The translations under genes were made by a program, and so were the position numbers. A stretch of DNA of 64,000 bases, taken from Siphonodentalium dalli. Taxonomy: Eukaryota; Mollusca; Scaphopoda; Gadilida; Siphonodentaliidae. Below, one piece after another: positions 1-13,200 of this stretch. How positions within the stretch are numbered: position 1 is the first letter of the stretch; each line of letters starts with the position of its first letter. The notes below the pieces were generated by a model, which worked only from the letters and a program-made list of their open reading frames with translations, had not been told where the DNA came from and did no database searches. The stretch spans positions 60,533,301 through 60,597,300 of the forward strand of contig CP136061.1 in the NCBI GenBank assembly GCA_032622095.1, read 5' to 3'.

Positions 1-900
1 TTTTCTCGAACTATCACAATGTGCACATTTGTCAATTTAATTATTAATTGGAAACGTTGCTATCTTGTTATCAATTTGATTATCAATTGGAATCGTTTCC
101 ATCATGATATTCTTGATTCGAAATGTTTGCTCCATTTGCCCATATGCTACTTGGTTGTGCTGTTTGGAAGCCCACCAAACGCTGTTTAGTACATGTATGC
201 TGCGATTTACAGACATGACTGCACTGCTGGTTTGGGGTAAACTGTAGTAAACAAAAGTCATTCACATCAGACTTACTACGGTACATGTAAAAATCCCAGC
301 CCGGGTGCCAACCTACCTCGATGAGTGGTGTGTTTCGTTACATTTTCGTAATAATTTGGTTTCAGTGTCGTGTCTGGTTCTCTCGTAAATGAAGATTTAA
401 CCTTTCGTGTTAAAAGCACGCCACATTTGCGATCAAAGCACATTAACCAAACTATACAACGTCTTATTTAATAACAAGGTTATGATTTAGATGACTTAAT
501 ATCCAACTGAAAGTCAAGCGTAGTGCTTGGACCATGTTTCCTGTGTTTGTAAATACACGAGCCCGATTTCAAATCGTGGTGCTCCAACAAAATTTAACTC
601 GCGGTAAAATATGTCTAACAGTCATTGAACGCCTGGTATATTCTGGTATACAGGTATAACTAAAATATGTAATTAATAAATACAACAGTCTTGCCAGATT
701 ATGCCATCCCCCATACTATATGGAGAAACTAATCCATAATTGTCATCGCATTATTATGTTGATGGTATTATCCACGACCTAACCACCCACTACCATCTAA
801 ATTATTGATCTGCCATTCTGGAAACATGTCAGTGCACTTCATCCGAACAATTGCTCATGTTAAGATGACGAATTGGACAAATACTAACACAGATAACATA
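1..900. other. Partial intron 18 of gene 1, no exon seen
   Basis: No further WD40-coding segment with matching phase and splice sites was seen. About 220-405 is a dispersed repeat that recurs at 58790-58985. The rest is unremarkable AT-rich sequence. Confidence 0.6.
220..405 (+). repeat. Dispersed repeat, copy 1
   Basis: Shares most of its sequence with 58790-58985 in the same orientation, including CACATCAGACTTACTACGG, CCCAGCCCGGGTGCC and GGTTCTCTCGTAAATGAAGA. The short minus-strand reading frames in both copies (MYRSKSDV...) are products of the repeat, not a gene. Class unknown. Confidence 0.75.
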
Positions 901-901
901 C

Positions 902-1282
902 CTGATGGTTTTGATGATTCACCAAGACTTCCAAATTCTAATGTTTCCATATATTCAGGAACTCTACGTTTTAAAACCTCCTTTTTTAGTATATCAAAAA
1001 TATGAACAGAACATCCATCAAAGAGGTAAGCGAATTCGTCTTTTTTCGGAGGAACAAACAGAGACAGAGAGCATTCATCGCCGTTTACTGATCTCGACTG
1101 TTTCCAAACCAGTTGCCCCGTCTTTATATTATATACACAGAAACCTTTCCATTCGGCGTAAGTGCAAACTAGTGCTTCTCCACAGCACAGAAATAAATTA
1201 TCAACATCCTCTTGGACATCAATGGATATCAGCATATGTCCGTCAACTATATTCCAAGTTTTTATTGTCTGGTCGTAGCTAC
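902..1282 (-). CDS. NWD1: Gene 1 exon 18, WD40 repeats
   Basis: Residues 983-1109, the largest exon. GSYDQTIKTWNIVDG closes the first blade with the D..I..W tail. The following blades are degenerate (GFCVYNIKTGQLVW and CSVHIFDILKKEVLKR). The exon closes with a donor TCAG|GTATGT at 901, so at least one more exon lies beyond the left edge. No stop codon is seen. Confidence 0.94.
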
Positions 1283-4200
1283 CTGAAATATGTTAATTAA
1301 AGTCAGAAGCCGCCAGAGTTTGAATTTCAGCTTGAATATTTATCATATCTACAATCTTTATAGTTGTAATAACTATATGTTAGTCAACAACAGGCTGTCG
1401 AAATCCGACTCAAACGCAGCAGATTTGGTGATTTTTACATCATGGAATATTATAAAACGTTTTTTTCATTTTGATAAGTCTTTAGAAACTCTAATGGCTG
1501 CGGTCACATGTACACAATACGTTGCGTCAAATAGGCGGAGGTAACCAAAGTAGACTAGTCCGCACTGTTGTGGGTGCCACACTTAAAATTTCAAGTTAGC
1601 AGCCTGATTTATAATTGAAATTTCATAAATAATGTATTTAAAAAATATGGTTAGGTGCCTTCTCAGAACAGTAGAAAGAATAAAATTTGCTAATAATCTA
1701 CTTGTATTCATCACATAAATGCCGCACACCGCCAACTTACCAATATACTTACTTAAAATCGTTCAAATTAAATAGCTCCAACCTAGAGGTGATCCCAAAC
1801 AAGCCTATTAAATTTTCAAAACAATTATCAAATAAATGCGAGTTGCAGGGTGTGTCGCTGGATTCAAATTTGAAATCCAAGAGCTGCCGACGGCCATGTT
1901 GTTAATTGAAAATCGTTAAAATTCGATAGCTCCCATCTGGAGGTAATCATAAACATGGCGATTAACTTTCAAAACAATTCTCAAATAAATGCAAACTGTA
2001 GTGTGTGCTAGTGGATTCAAATTTGAAATCCAAGGTGTTACTTAAAACAAATTTAGGAAAATATTGATTGCTCCCATCCAGTGGTAACTTAGAAAGTCCA
2101 AGGAAGTTTAGTGACGATTGAATGTGGAATGTGGTCTCTATAGGGTGTGCCAAATGAGTCATGCAAAGTGTAAACAAAATTTTTTCAATGTCTCCCGTCT
2201 AGTTGTTGTCCCGAAGATACATTTGAAGTTTGGTAACGATCGGATGAGGGATATGCTGTCTGTAGGGTGTAACAAGAGAGAGTCTCTCAACAATTCTCAA
2301 AATTACACGAAGATAAACACAAAATATTGCAAATCAAATGTTTTCGGTGTATACAAATGACAGATTCCATGTGATATATTTTATACCAATTCACACAAAA
2401 AAGTGTCATTGACACAGGGATGTTGCTGGGGGGGGGGGGGGGGGGGGTTCCAACTATGGGGGGGGGGGGTGATACCATCAAATTTCCAACTATATAGGAT
2501 TTGGTCCAATAAAATGTCCAACTATATAGGATTTGGCTTTGAGTAATGCAAAATTCCAATCTTGGCTTAATGGCTTAATATTTTGGTTTATATATGTTCT
2601 TTTTAAAAGTATGGATTGTGTAAATACAGACACTAGTAACAAGAATGACATAGCATTGGTCCATGTTTTATGTATTGAGTACACTCTGCATGTAGTACCT
2701 TATACATGATATTAATCAGAGTATGGTTGATGAACGAATAAGAGTTACATGCATTCAAATTCCAAGGAGTCACAAGTAAAAACTCACACAATGGTAACAA
2801 TTATGCATGGTGAATGGTGAAAGTTATATTGTGAAAGCTGTCCCCAAAAAGATCTGTAGGTTTGCCATTACTAATACACCAGTGACCATTTTATGTGTTC
2901 AGGTAATGAGCATTACTGGAATTTATTTACTCAAATGACTGTGTATTAAAATCAACAGGCATTTGTGTACTGGCCCAGCACTGGCAGTGGTAGTAGTAAA
3001 AAGGTTAAAATTGTAAAAACAGAAAAAACACATTCCCTTAATTATTCATTCTTTTCAAAAACATTAGCTCGTACATGGCACTCAACAACTCAGAATTGAA
3101 ACAATTCCTTTATTGAAATGCAGAACATTTGGATTTATTCGATGTTATTGAAGTTCAGCTTATATTCTATTGTGTTGTAACTGTCACTTTATTCGGCTAC
3201 GGAGTTACCTCCCTGCTCAACGGCAAATCAAAATGATGGAATTCGGAGTCGGAAAAAACAATTTGTACAATTCTGGAATTGGAAAACCGGTGACAAGTAT
3301 TTAGCATTGGAATTCCGAGTCGGAAAATAAACAACCAGAACAAATTCAGAGTCTCAAATCATGAACTCTGATAGAAAACTTAGATCATATTCGGGACCAT
3401 GTGCACAGGCCTGAAAACAGGAATTTAACTTTGCGTGGCCTCAGTGGTGGCCTTATGGAATGATCTCCTTCTTTCATAAGTGTGCACATTAAAAAGGTAC
3501 TGTTCGCCATTTTTAATAAATTCCCGACAATAGCAATGATCTAATATCGATAATATATAGAAAAATAAATAATTTGAGTCGAAGGTGTATTATGTAAATG
3601 TTCAGGTTAATAGATTATCTTAAAATCAAAGTTAGTGATTTGATAGAAATTTAGTTTAAGGCTGGAGCCATAAATTAAATTACGAATTTCCGTGTACAAG
3701 ACGTAATCAAATTAATTGACGGATAGTGGATAGCGCGTGGCACACATGATTGTGTAGAAAAATATGTTGATACAGGGCGCAAACCCAAGCCACTCACTGA
3801 CTAGTGCATATACAATAACTTAAATGAGTATCTGGGACTACATATGATGCATATAATATAACATTTATTTGATACATTTGGCCATTTGCTTGAAAACTGT
3901 ACACAAATTACTCGACAATGACAAATTGTATTTTTGCATTCCGGCTAATCTGCCATCCGTAACATTACTTCGCACTCAACTGACATTCAAATAATGGAAA
4001 TTTGGTTACCTTATCCTACGACCCAAAGACTCTAGAAACCAACAACAAATGTTGAGTACAGTATCCATATAAGCATATAAGGCAGTCAAAGCCTTATGTT
4101 GTCATTATTAGACATATCTACAAATGCATTCAAAGGAAATTTTCATCCTATTGTCTACTTATATTGGAGCATCCCCGCAAAAACAATTCCATCACGTACT

Positions 4201-7200
4201 TGTATAACTGCCAGGAAGAATCTATTCAGTAAATAGAGGTAATAACCTGTCAGGGCTGTTTTCCCATCAGATGTTAGTGTCAAGCAAGAAATTGCTCTTG
4301 TATGTCCGCTCAAACAATGAATCAGTTGTCCACCAGCGGCTGTCAGTATCTGAGTACTTGTTTCCAAATATTGAAAACCACATTCTCTGCATTGTCGAAG
4401 GAAGTCTTCCACATTCTGTTGGAAAACATTTTTAGAGCATTATTACCAACACCGTTAAGAATATAAGTGTCAATGACAACTAGAAAAGGGGATACTGTCA
4501 TATATTACAGTCAATGGACCGTGATAAGGACTGGGGAAAATTGAAATGTTTAAGTAATACCAGAGGTAAAAAAAAACCCGAAGATTTTGGGATAAATTGG
4601 ATGAAAAATGTTGGCTGTACTGTAGGGCATGCCGAAGCGGGTTGCATGCATGGTGTACCAATGAATTAATATGTGAAACACAAGATGCCATGTTTTTAAT
4701 GAAATTTTGGGGAAAAAAGCACTGGCTCCCATCTGTCGGTAACCCCGAAGATCCGAGTTGTTTCATCGAAAATTGTTCAAATTAGATAGCTCCCATCTAG
4801 AGGTGAACCCATTTATGTTTGTAAATTTTCAAAACAATTTTCCAAAAAATGCCGGCTGCAGGGTGTGCCGGTGGATTCAAAGTTGAAATCCAAGATGGCT
4901 TCTGATGGCCATGTTTATTGATGGCTCTCAACTAAATGTTAACCTGAAGAGCAATATGAAGTTTACTGATGATCAGCTGAGATATCTGACCTTTAGGGTG
5001 TGTTGAAGGAAATTATTGATGGACGCACGGTCGAACAATGGACGCCAACCAGCGACAATAGCTCAAGCTGACCGTCAAGTTGCGCTAAAAATTGCATTTT
5101 TCATAATAAATCAAACTTGGGTTTCATATTATTAATGTCTCAGCACCAACACTGTGTACGTGGTATAGATTCATATAACAAAATATCACAGGTACAGTAA
5201 TGCCCTAAATAATCGAATCCTTAACCACAGCTGAATAATGGGTAATTGTTCAGGATTTTGTCGGAAATATGGCTTGTTACTCATAGTTCTGCTGCAGTTA
5301 AGAAGTCGATTATTTAGGGCATTACTGTAGCTGTGGCTTCGGTGCATGGCCGAAAATGATTTTCAAAAACTATTCTTACTTCAGTGTCCTTTAGTCTGTT
5401 CAATAGCTGTGCTGGTAGTTGGTCAGGATACATAAGAAGTGGAAACTCTGAGAGTCTCAGAGCGTGACGGATAATTACCAGCAGATTATCTTCCAATGGC
5501 ATTGTCTTCAGCGCAAAATCAAAGTCAGCCAGCACTTGCCTGAAATAGTTATCGACCGCATATGTAAACAAGTCTGAGTTTAGTGTGCCTGCCATTTTCA
5601 GAATGAGGTCCACAGAGGGTGAGTTTAGTGACGCTATCCCGCAGAGCGGTCTAGCATTACCAAATTCGCCCTCTGTGGACCTCATTCTGCTTAGGTTCCA
5701 TCTTATATGGGAGACATAGACTCAGATTGCAGTTCCCAAATGGTGAGTATTGTGATGGTACACCTATTGGGAACCTCGATCATGCAATGTGTCATCTGCC
5801 AATTTGGGGATATAGAAAAACTAAACTAAAAAAAAAATAGAATCTGTGTGAAGAAGTTTGAATAGAAATATGATAATAAAGAAAGTTTTCCATAGAAGAT
5901 GAGGCCTAAGCAGAATGAGGTCCTCAGAGGGTGAGTTTAGTGATGCTAGCCCTCTATGCAGGATAGCGTCAATAAACTCACCTTCTAGGGTCCTCATTCT
6001 CAAAATGACAGACACACTAAACTCAGGCTTGTATGTAAATGGTTCACAATTCTGCAGGGTGGTAGGACGCGAGCTAACGCCAAGATAAAACTAGACGTTG
6101 CACCTCAGGTCCTAGCATATACTCTCACGGTGCCAAATTGAAACATGGACATGGAGTACGGAACACAAATAAACAATAAACAAAGAAGGATAACTCTAGA
6201 ACGGCAAATGCCAATGTCATGTGAACTCTTTTGAAAGCAATCACGAAGGCGAACCTCCATACCAATCTTATTCAGATCGGATAACCCGTGGCTGAGATAT
6301 CGTTGCGGACAGACAAAAACAAAGATTTCCAGATAAACAAAGAATGAAAAATCTACAATAAAAAATACTTCATTTGTCCGATCTTTTGAAAGCAGTCATG
6401 GTGCCGAAAATCCATACCAAATTTCATCAGATCCGATAGCCCATATATGCCAGGATAGACGGACAGATGAACAAACAGATGGACAAAGTCAATCCAGTGT
6501 ACCCCCCAGATTTCATTGTTGAGAAAAATGGGGGTAAAAAACAATTTGCACAATACTTTCAGATGTGGTGTCATTCATCTATGTTGTTACCATGGCAACA
6601 CACTGACACACCCTTCTCAACAATCTTTTTAAAATCAAGAGCCCAACCACATAAATACAACTGTTATAAAAAGAGTTTCATTCAGTAACAATATTTAATA
6701 AATTAAGAGGAACACATGGAAGTTGGTCCAATAGCCAATGGAAAGTTACAACATAACCAGGTGACTGGGTACAAGGTTATGTAAAATCCCCAGAAAATTG
6801 GTATTGAAAACGAGTAATATTATAAAAAATAGTCTTTAATTAAATTTATGAGTGATAATCGTGAAATATAAAGAAAAATTTATTATAAAATCAGCTATAT
6901 ACGGGAATTATAGAATTTGTCATCATACTTTTCGGATATAACTGCTTAAACCTAATCGAAGCAAGCGCTATTTCTTAAACATCATTTTATATACAAGGGA
7001 CGAGATAATAACACATGGAGATATATACCTGAGATTTGTTGCTTTCAACTTGGCATAGAGGAACTCAAAATTGAGCAGACATTCATTCTTGAGATTATCC
7101 CAGTCATATGATCGTAGCCTGTGAATAGGGAGATTGTGTAGCTTCCTTGTATTGTAATGCTGACCATACTTTACTGGCTGTGCTGAGACAAAGCGGTCGG

Positions 7201-10200
7201 CAGTACACTCTACTCCATCCTTGTTAGTATAATGTTTGACATTGCCTGCAAGGAAAAGTATTCCAAGTGTTGCTATGGTCCAGTTTTTAGTACGCACGCA
7301 TCGTGACATCAAACTACTTTGTGATGCGATAGTCGCGGAGGAAATCAAGTACTTGGCTTGGAGCCGAAATGCGCGATTGGAAGTGCACCCATGTGGGGGG
7401 AAATAGACAAACGTAACTTGGCTAAAAAAACTCGGACAAATCTAATTATCAAACTTGATCGAGGAGCTATCATTGTGAAAGGTCAATATATCCAATATGA
7501 ATGAAATTGGTTGAATTTTGTTCAAGTTATCGCTCTAACGGACATAACATTTCTATATAATCGAGTCCCATCCATAACTCTGGTTAGCAAGGTGTGTGCA
7601 TCTGTTGCACATGACGATAAACTAACACACCAAAATTGCCAAAATCCGTCAATAAAAGTCTATGTTATATAGGTGTAGGGCCGCTAGTCCGGACTCTGCA
7701 TGGCCGCAAATTGTCCCTCATCAAACCATAAGTCAAGTGTTTTAATAAAAAGAAAAACTCGACTAAAATTATTTTCATGGACGTAACATTATTGAAGGTG
7801 GAAATTGAAATAAATGCCAAAAATTAAAAGTTCGCTCAACCATTGTTGGCGGCGGAATGAACAATTGTTGGGAAACTTATGTGACCCGAGGATTTATCCT
7901 GAAGTTTTTATCACACAAAAATACAGTATTGTTTTAATATATTTTGTATATATTTACAAAATGAAATTTATGTAGTGACGACGCCCCAACATTACTTAAC
8001 CTTCAATTTGTAAAAAATATAAAGGTATAACAATTCCTTGACTTTGTTTACTTAATAACCATATACGTTCAGAACTTGGGCATAATTGTTGATTGATGTA
8101 CTACATACTAGTAATTATAGTATATATACTCGCGATTGGTTTACATACTGAGATCCCTCCAGCGGCTATATGATATCATTCCCCTAACCCTTATGTTATT
8201 GGAAACCCTTCGATGATAATTGTACAATTGTAGAAGCAATCATGAACATGTAATTTAAGAAAACCAGCAATATATCATCATATGCAAGCAAATGCTCACC
8301 ATTAGCCCAGCAGCCACTGAAGAAATCAGCCAGACCTTTGTGTAGTTGTTGTGCATCATTGATATCAGAGTCGCTCACGTAGCGTTCATATGCAGTCTCA
8401 CGAAACTGTCTGTGATACCAGTTAAACACTTGCACGTCATCTGCTTCTCGGTCAACTTTTAATATAAAACATAAACAGTTTAAAGGGGTACTGTACGCCA
8501 TTTTCAATAAATTCCCGGTGATAACAACGATCTATTATCGATACTATATAGAAATATAAGTAATTTGAGTCGAAGATGTATTCTGTAAACGCTCAGGTTA
8601 ATAGGCTATCTTAAAATTTAATAATTTAAAAGTTAATAATTTAATATAAATTGATTTTATGGCTCCAGCCATAAAATCGCGTCTCTTAAAATTCGAATTT
8701 CCGTGTACAAAACGTAATCAAATTATAATTGAGGGATACCGGATTAGGAAAACAATTGCACACACGATCGTTTGAAACATTATGCTTATACGGGGAGAAA
8801 ACCCAAGCCATTCATTGACTAGTGACGGTACACTAACTTAAATGAGTATATGGGACTACTAACCATATAATATAATGTTTATTTGATTCATTTGGTTGAA
8901 AACTTTACAAAAATTACTCGACAACGACAATTTGTATTTTTGCATTCCGGTAAATTTGCCATCCGTAACAATACTTCGTACTCAACAAACTTTCAAAAAA
9001 TTGAAAAGTTGTTACATTATTCTCCGACTCGGGGGATTATAGAAACCAACAACAACATCTTGGGTACAGTACCCCTTTAAGCGACGACAGTAACTGTATA
9101 TAGCAAAATATGCCAAATCCCCCGAGCGGGACATAAACAGTTTAAGCGACACCATTGGCTACGTATTCTATTTATCCATCGAAGCACAAAACTTGCCATT
9201 TGTGAAGAAAACATGTCATTTTCCTCATTTTTACATTCGTTACTTTGATGATGCCCTTACATTTATTAGATCAAGCAAACTAATAAGGATTCATGGCGTG
9301 CAAAAACCGGAGTGCAATTTAGAGCGAAATAGTTCGTTGGTTTTTTATAGTTATTCTAAGCTGGCCTTGCACAAATGATTTAAAGATATTTTAGAGCGAA
9401 AACACATATATCTATTTACGAATTTTGTATCAATTGCTTTGAATTATGAATGATAAAAACGTCCCAAAATCACAATAACGTCATTTAGGTGGGTTGATGT
9501 CCCTAGTTATCGGTGCAATGTGCACATGTAATTATGTCATGAAAATAGTACTAACCTAATAAAGCTACATTGACCTAATAAAGGTACATTGACATAATAC
9601 ACGTACCGGTTATTAGGTAGGCTTTATGCATAGGCAATAGAGGTAGTGAGCCGTGGATAAACATGTTTTTTATATGCATGTCTAAACAATAATGGAACAT
9701 TACCGTAATGTAGATCGTCGTATCTAACTCTTCCCATATACAGTGAAATCGCGTTTTGTTATTTCGCTGTACTACAGATGTTCCAATATTTCACTGCAGC
9801 TCGCTGACTTGAAACTAACAATTACTAGGAACACACATGTCGTAAAGGTGGACCAAGTGATCAGTGCGTGTACACTGTCCACTAGCCAGACAAAAGCCAC
9901 GAACTTATGTGATGCCACTTGATCAATCGCTAATTCTATACTGTGTCAATTTCAACTTTAGGCCTATATGCTATTTCCTGAAAACACTGACATGCGCTTT
10001 TTAATCATAGACGTAAATTAGATACATTATATACACTGCTGCTTTAATTAAGTAGAGTTACTTAATTAAATAAGAGTTAATTTAGCAAATTTGAACATTG
10101 ACAAGGGGCATATGATATGATATAAAGAATACATTCAGATGTTTGATTGAATACCTGAAACATCTCATGAGGGTCAGGAAAGAAATATCGAATTTTCAAT

Positions 10201-13200
10201 AGTGGCCTCGTGAAAATTTGATATTTCTTTCCAGACACTCATGAGATATTTCGAAATTTAAAAAAAACAAAACTGTAGGTATTCTCTATATTATAAAGGG
10301 TCTTCATTCTTGTTTAGGCTAAGTCAAAAGTTTGAGATTCTATTTGATGTGAAATCGTGCATGCAATAAGGCTTTATTTTATTTCAAATGTTCGCAAAGA
10401 TTCGATACATTTTAGAACCCATTTGCAGTATAGGAGAACCCTGCAACTTTATATATTATATAACTGACAATGTCCTTAAAACATTGCCAATATCATTGTT
10501 GAACAGATGGGAGTTAACCATTCATGAATTATTCATAATGGTAAACAAGTGGTTCAACTAAAAAAACATCAGAGAAATAATAGAGATGTCCCACCTCCTA
10601 TACAATTTTCAATTCACATGGTTGATCCTTATGTTTTTTTCTGTTTCGATGTCTGTAACTGCGCAGTTTGTGATGTAAATAAAACAGTTACTTCTTTTTC
10701 GTGCAATTTCAGTTATCAATTGAATTCTAAATAATCAAAATGTAACTGGTTGTGGCTGTCATAATTTAGTCATGTTTTCTATAATCTCCTGCAAAGAAAA
10801 CAAATTGTCAATTCTGCTAATCCCGCTGATCGACGTGAAATTTATCACCACTCAACACCACGTATATATATATAGTATCCCCAATTCGATTTGAGTTGAT
10901 TCAGTTAAATGCTGGTCATTTGTTTACTATTTGAACATCTCCCATTAATGAATAGGAATCCTTCTGCACTTGCATCATATGTTAAAATGTCTGTCGTCTG
11001 CTTATAATAGATAATAGATCAGACCAGTCCAATGTATACTTGTATCACTGAATGAGATAACAATTTAGTGCAGAAAGGCTGGGTTAACTTCATTCCAAGA
11101 TATATACATACCAAGGTAGTTCTCCAGGTCAGCTTTAATCCGGATGAGCAATAGGGGAGGCAATCTCCTGACAGGTGGCATCCAGTACATATAAACGTCA
11201 TTCAGGACATCATCATCACATGACAAGATGTCTTCCAGCTCAGCAGACGACAATCCACTCCGAGCTGAAAACAACAAGAGACGGCATAAGTTTAGTAAAT
11301 ATTTACATTTGTGCGTAGTTCAACCATTGTGTTCTCTGAAATGGTACAGTCGATGTGGTTGGGAATTTCGATAATCTTAGTTCCTTGCTATACTCTTCCA
11401 ATAGTGATATTTGTTGGTAATAACTGATTGGTTGTATTCTATGCAATGAGTCCACATTATGTCTTTAACCCTCTCAGTGCCAAGTCCGATTTTTGTATCA
11501 ACCCATATTTCCTTGATCATTTTTCAAATTTATTGATTATAATAATGTGATACATTGATGGAAAGAGCTCTAAGGGCTCTTTCCATCAATGTAACACGTT
11601 ATTATAATCAATAAATTTGAAAAATGATCAAGAAAAATATGGGTTGATACAAAAATCGGACTTGGCACTGAAATGCTTAAGGCAAGCTTTCGATTGCATA
11701 TGAACAGCTTTGTATGGCAAATAATGAATACTGGTTATATATATGATGCATTAATACAGAGAAACTAAACTGGGAGTGACCATAGTGCCGGGCGATACTT
11801 TGACTGGAACCCAACTACCAGCACACTTATTTGTCACTGCTACCGTTATATTTGATATCGTTTAACCGCATTGTTCAGCTAAAGAATATCAATTCAATTT
11901 CATATAATTGATGTCATATCTTTCTCAAAGTTATCAGTTTCTACATGGGGAAAACCGAATATGAGTGAATTCAACTAATATGACGGTGACGACCCCCACC
12001 CCCTGGAATCCGGCATCGGGCTTAAAACTTAGTTTGACATCCAGAATAACCAATAGCAGAGAGACGGCATATACGGAATACTCGTTTCATTAAATATATT
12101 GAAACTAGAGTGATTAATGAAGCAAAGTTGACTTGATGCATTGGAATTAGTGGTACTTCATTATTCAGTAGGTCCCTACATTTGCGTAGTCCCCATCATA
12201 GTTTCCTCAGTTCGCGTAGCACTAGATATGATAACGAGAAGTATACAAGAAGCTAATTAAATTGTGGGGAATATTTTCCAGCAAAGAATTATAAATTAGC
12301 GGACGGAACTTGGTTGTTTTTGGTGTTTAACACCAAGAAGAATGTCAATGGAAGCACCCGGCATATGAGTCTGGCGGCATCCGGCGTTCACTGGTCTGGC
12401 ATCCGGAATACTCCATAACAGACCCTGAATCCGGCGTCCGAAAATGGGGGGTCGTCATCCTCTAATATTATAGCCTAACTAACATAGGCGCACTCACACA
12501 CAGCCAGATAACCGAGGGCCCTGGATACCAGCAGCGTCCCATGCAGCCGTTCTACCCTAGCAAACAGAGCATGGATGATTGACTTGACTGTCGTTTCCAG
12601 TGTGGTCTCATCAAGAGGTGTAAAGGACGTCCATCTGCTGGCCTCGTCAAATGACAGCTTCAAATAGAGCGCTATCGGACAGTGGTGAAAGCTTTGTTCG
12701 ACTATCTGCATTTGGTCATCTGTTAATGTTCTTCTCGTAGCTCGTAGCCAACTTTGGAGAATGGATGTTACATCATTGGATGCAAGCTGAGGTACAGCGA
12801 TCAGTGATTCATCATTTTTCAATCGTACCTGAAGCAATATGTTTTAATTCAGTTAACACTTTCAGCTAATCAGATAACTATTGTTCATGAACGGGACCCC
12901 TATAGTCGCTCCGTGGTAATCTCAGTAAATATAACAAACTGCGAATTTCTATATAATTAATAAATCAGCCCAATATTTAAGCACAAATTCTGACGTCTAC
13001 TGTAAAATTTAAGCAGATAAAGTCAAGGAATATGGTTTTTGCATTTTTATTTTTATCAAAGTGAAATATTACGTCATTTAAGAGTGGTGTCATTTATCAA
13101 TGTGTAAACTTGAACATTTAGGTAGAAGTTTTGTTACGAAAACGTCAATTTAATTAAAGCGGCAAAGTTCGTCAATTTCAATAAATTCCAGGTAATAACA

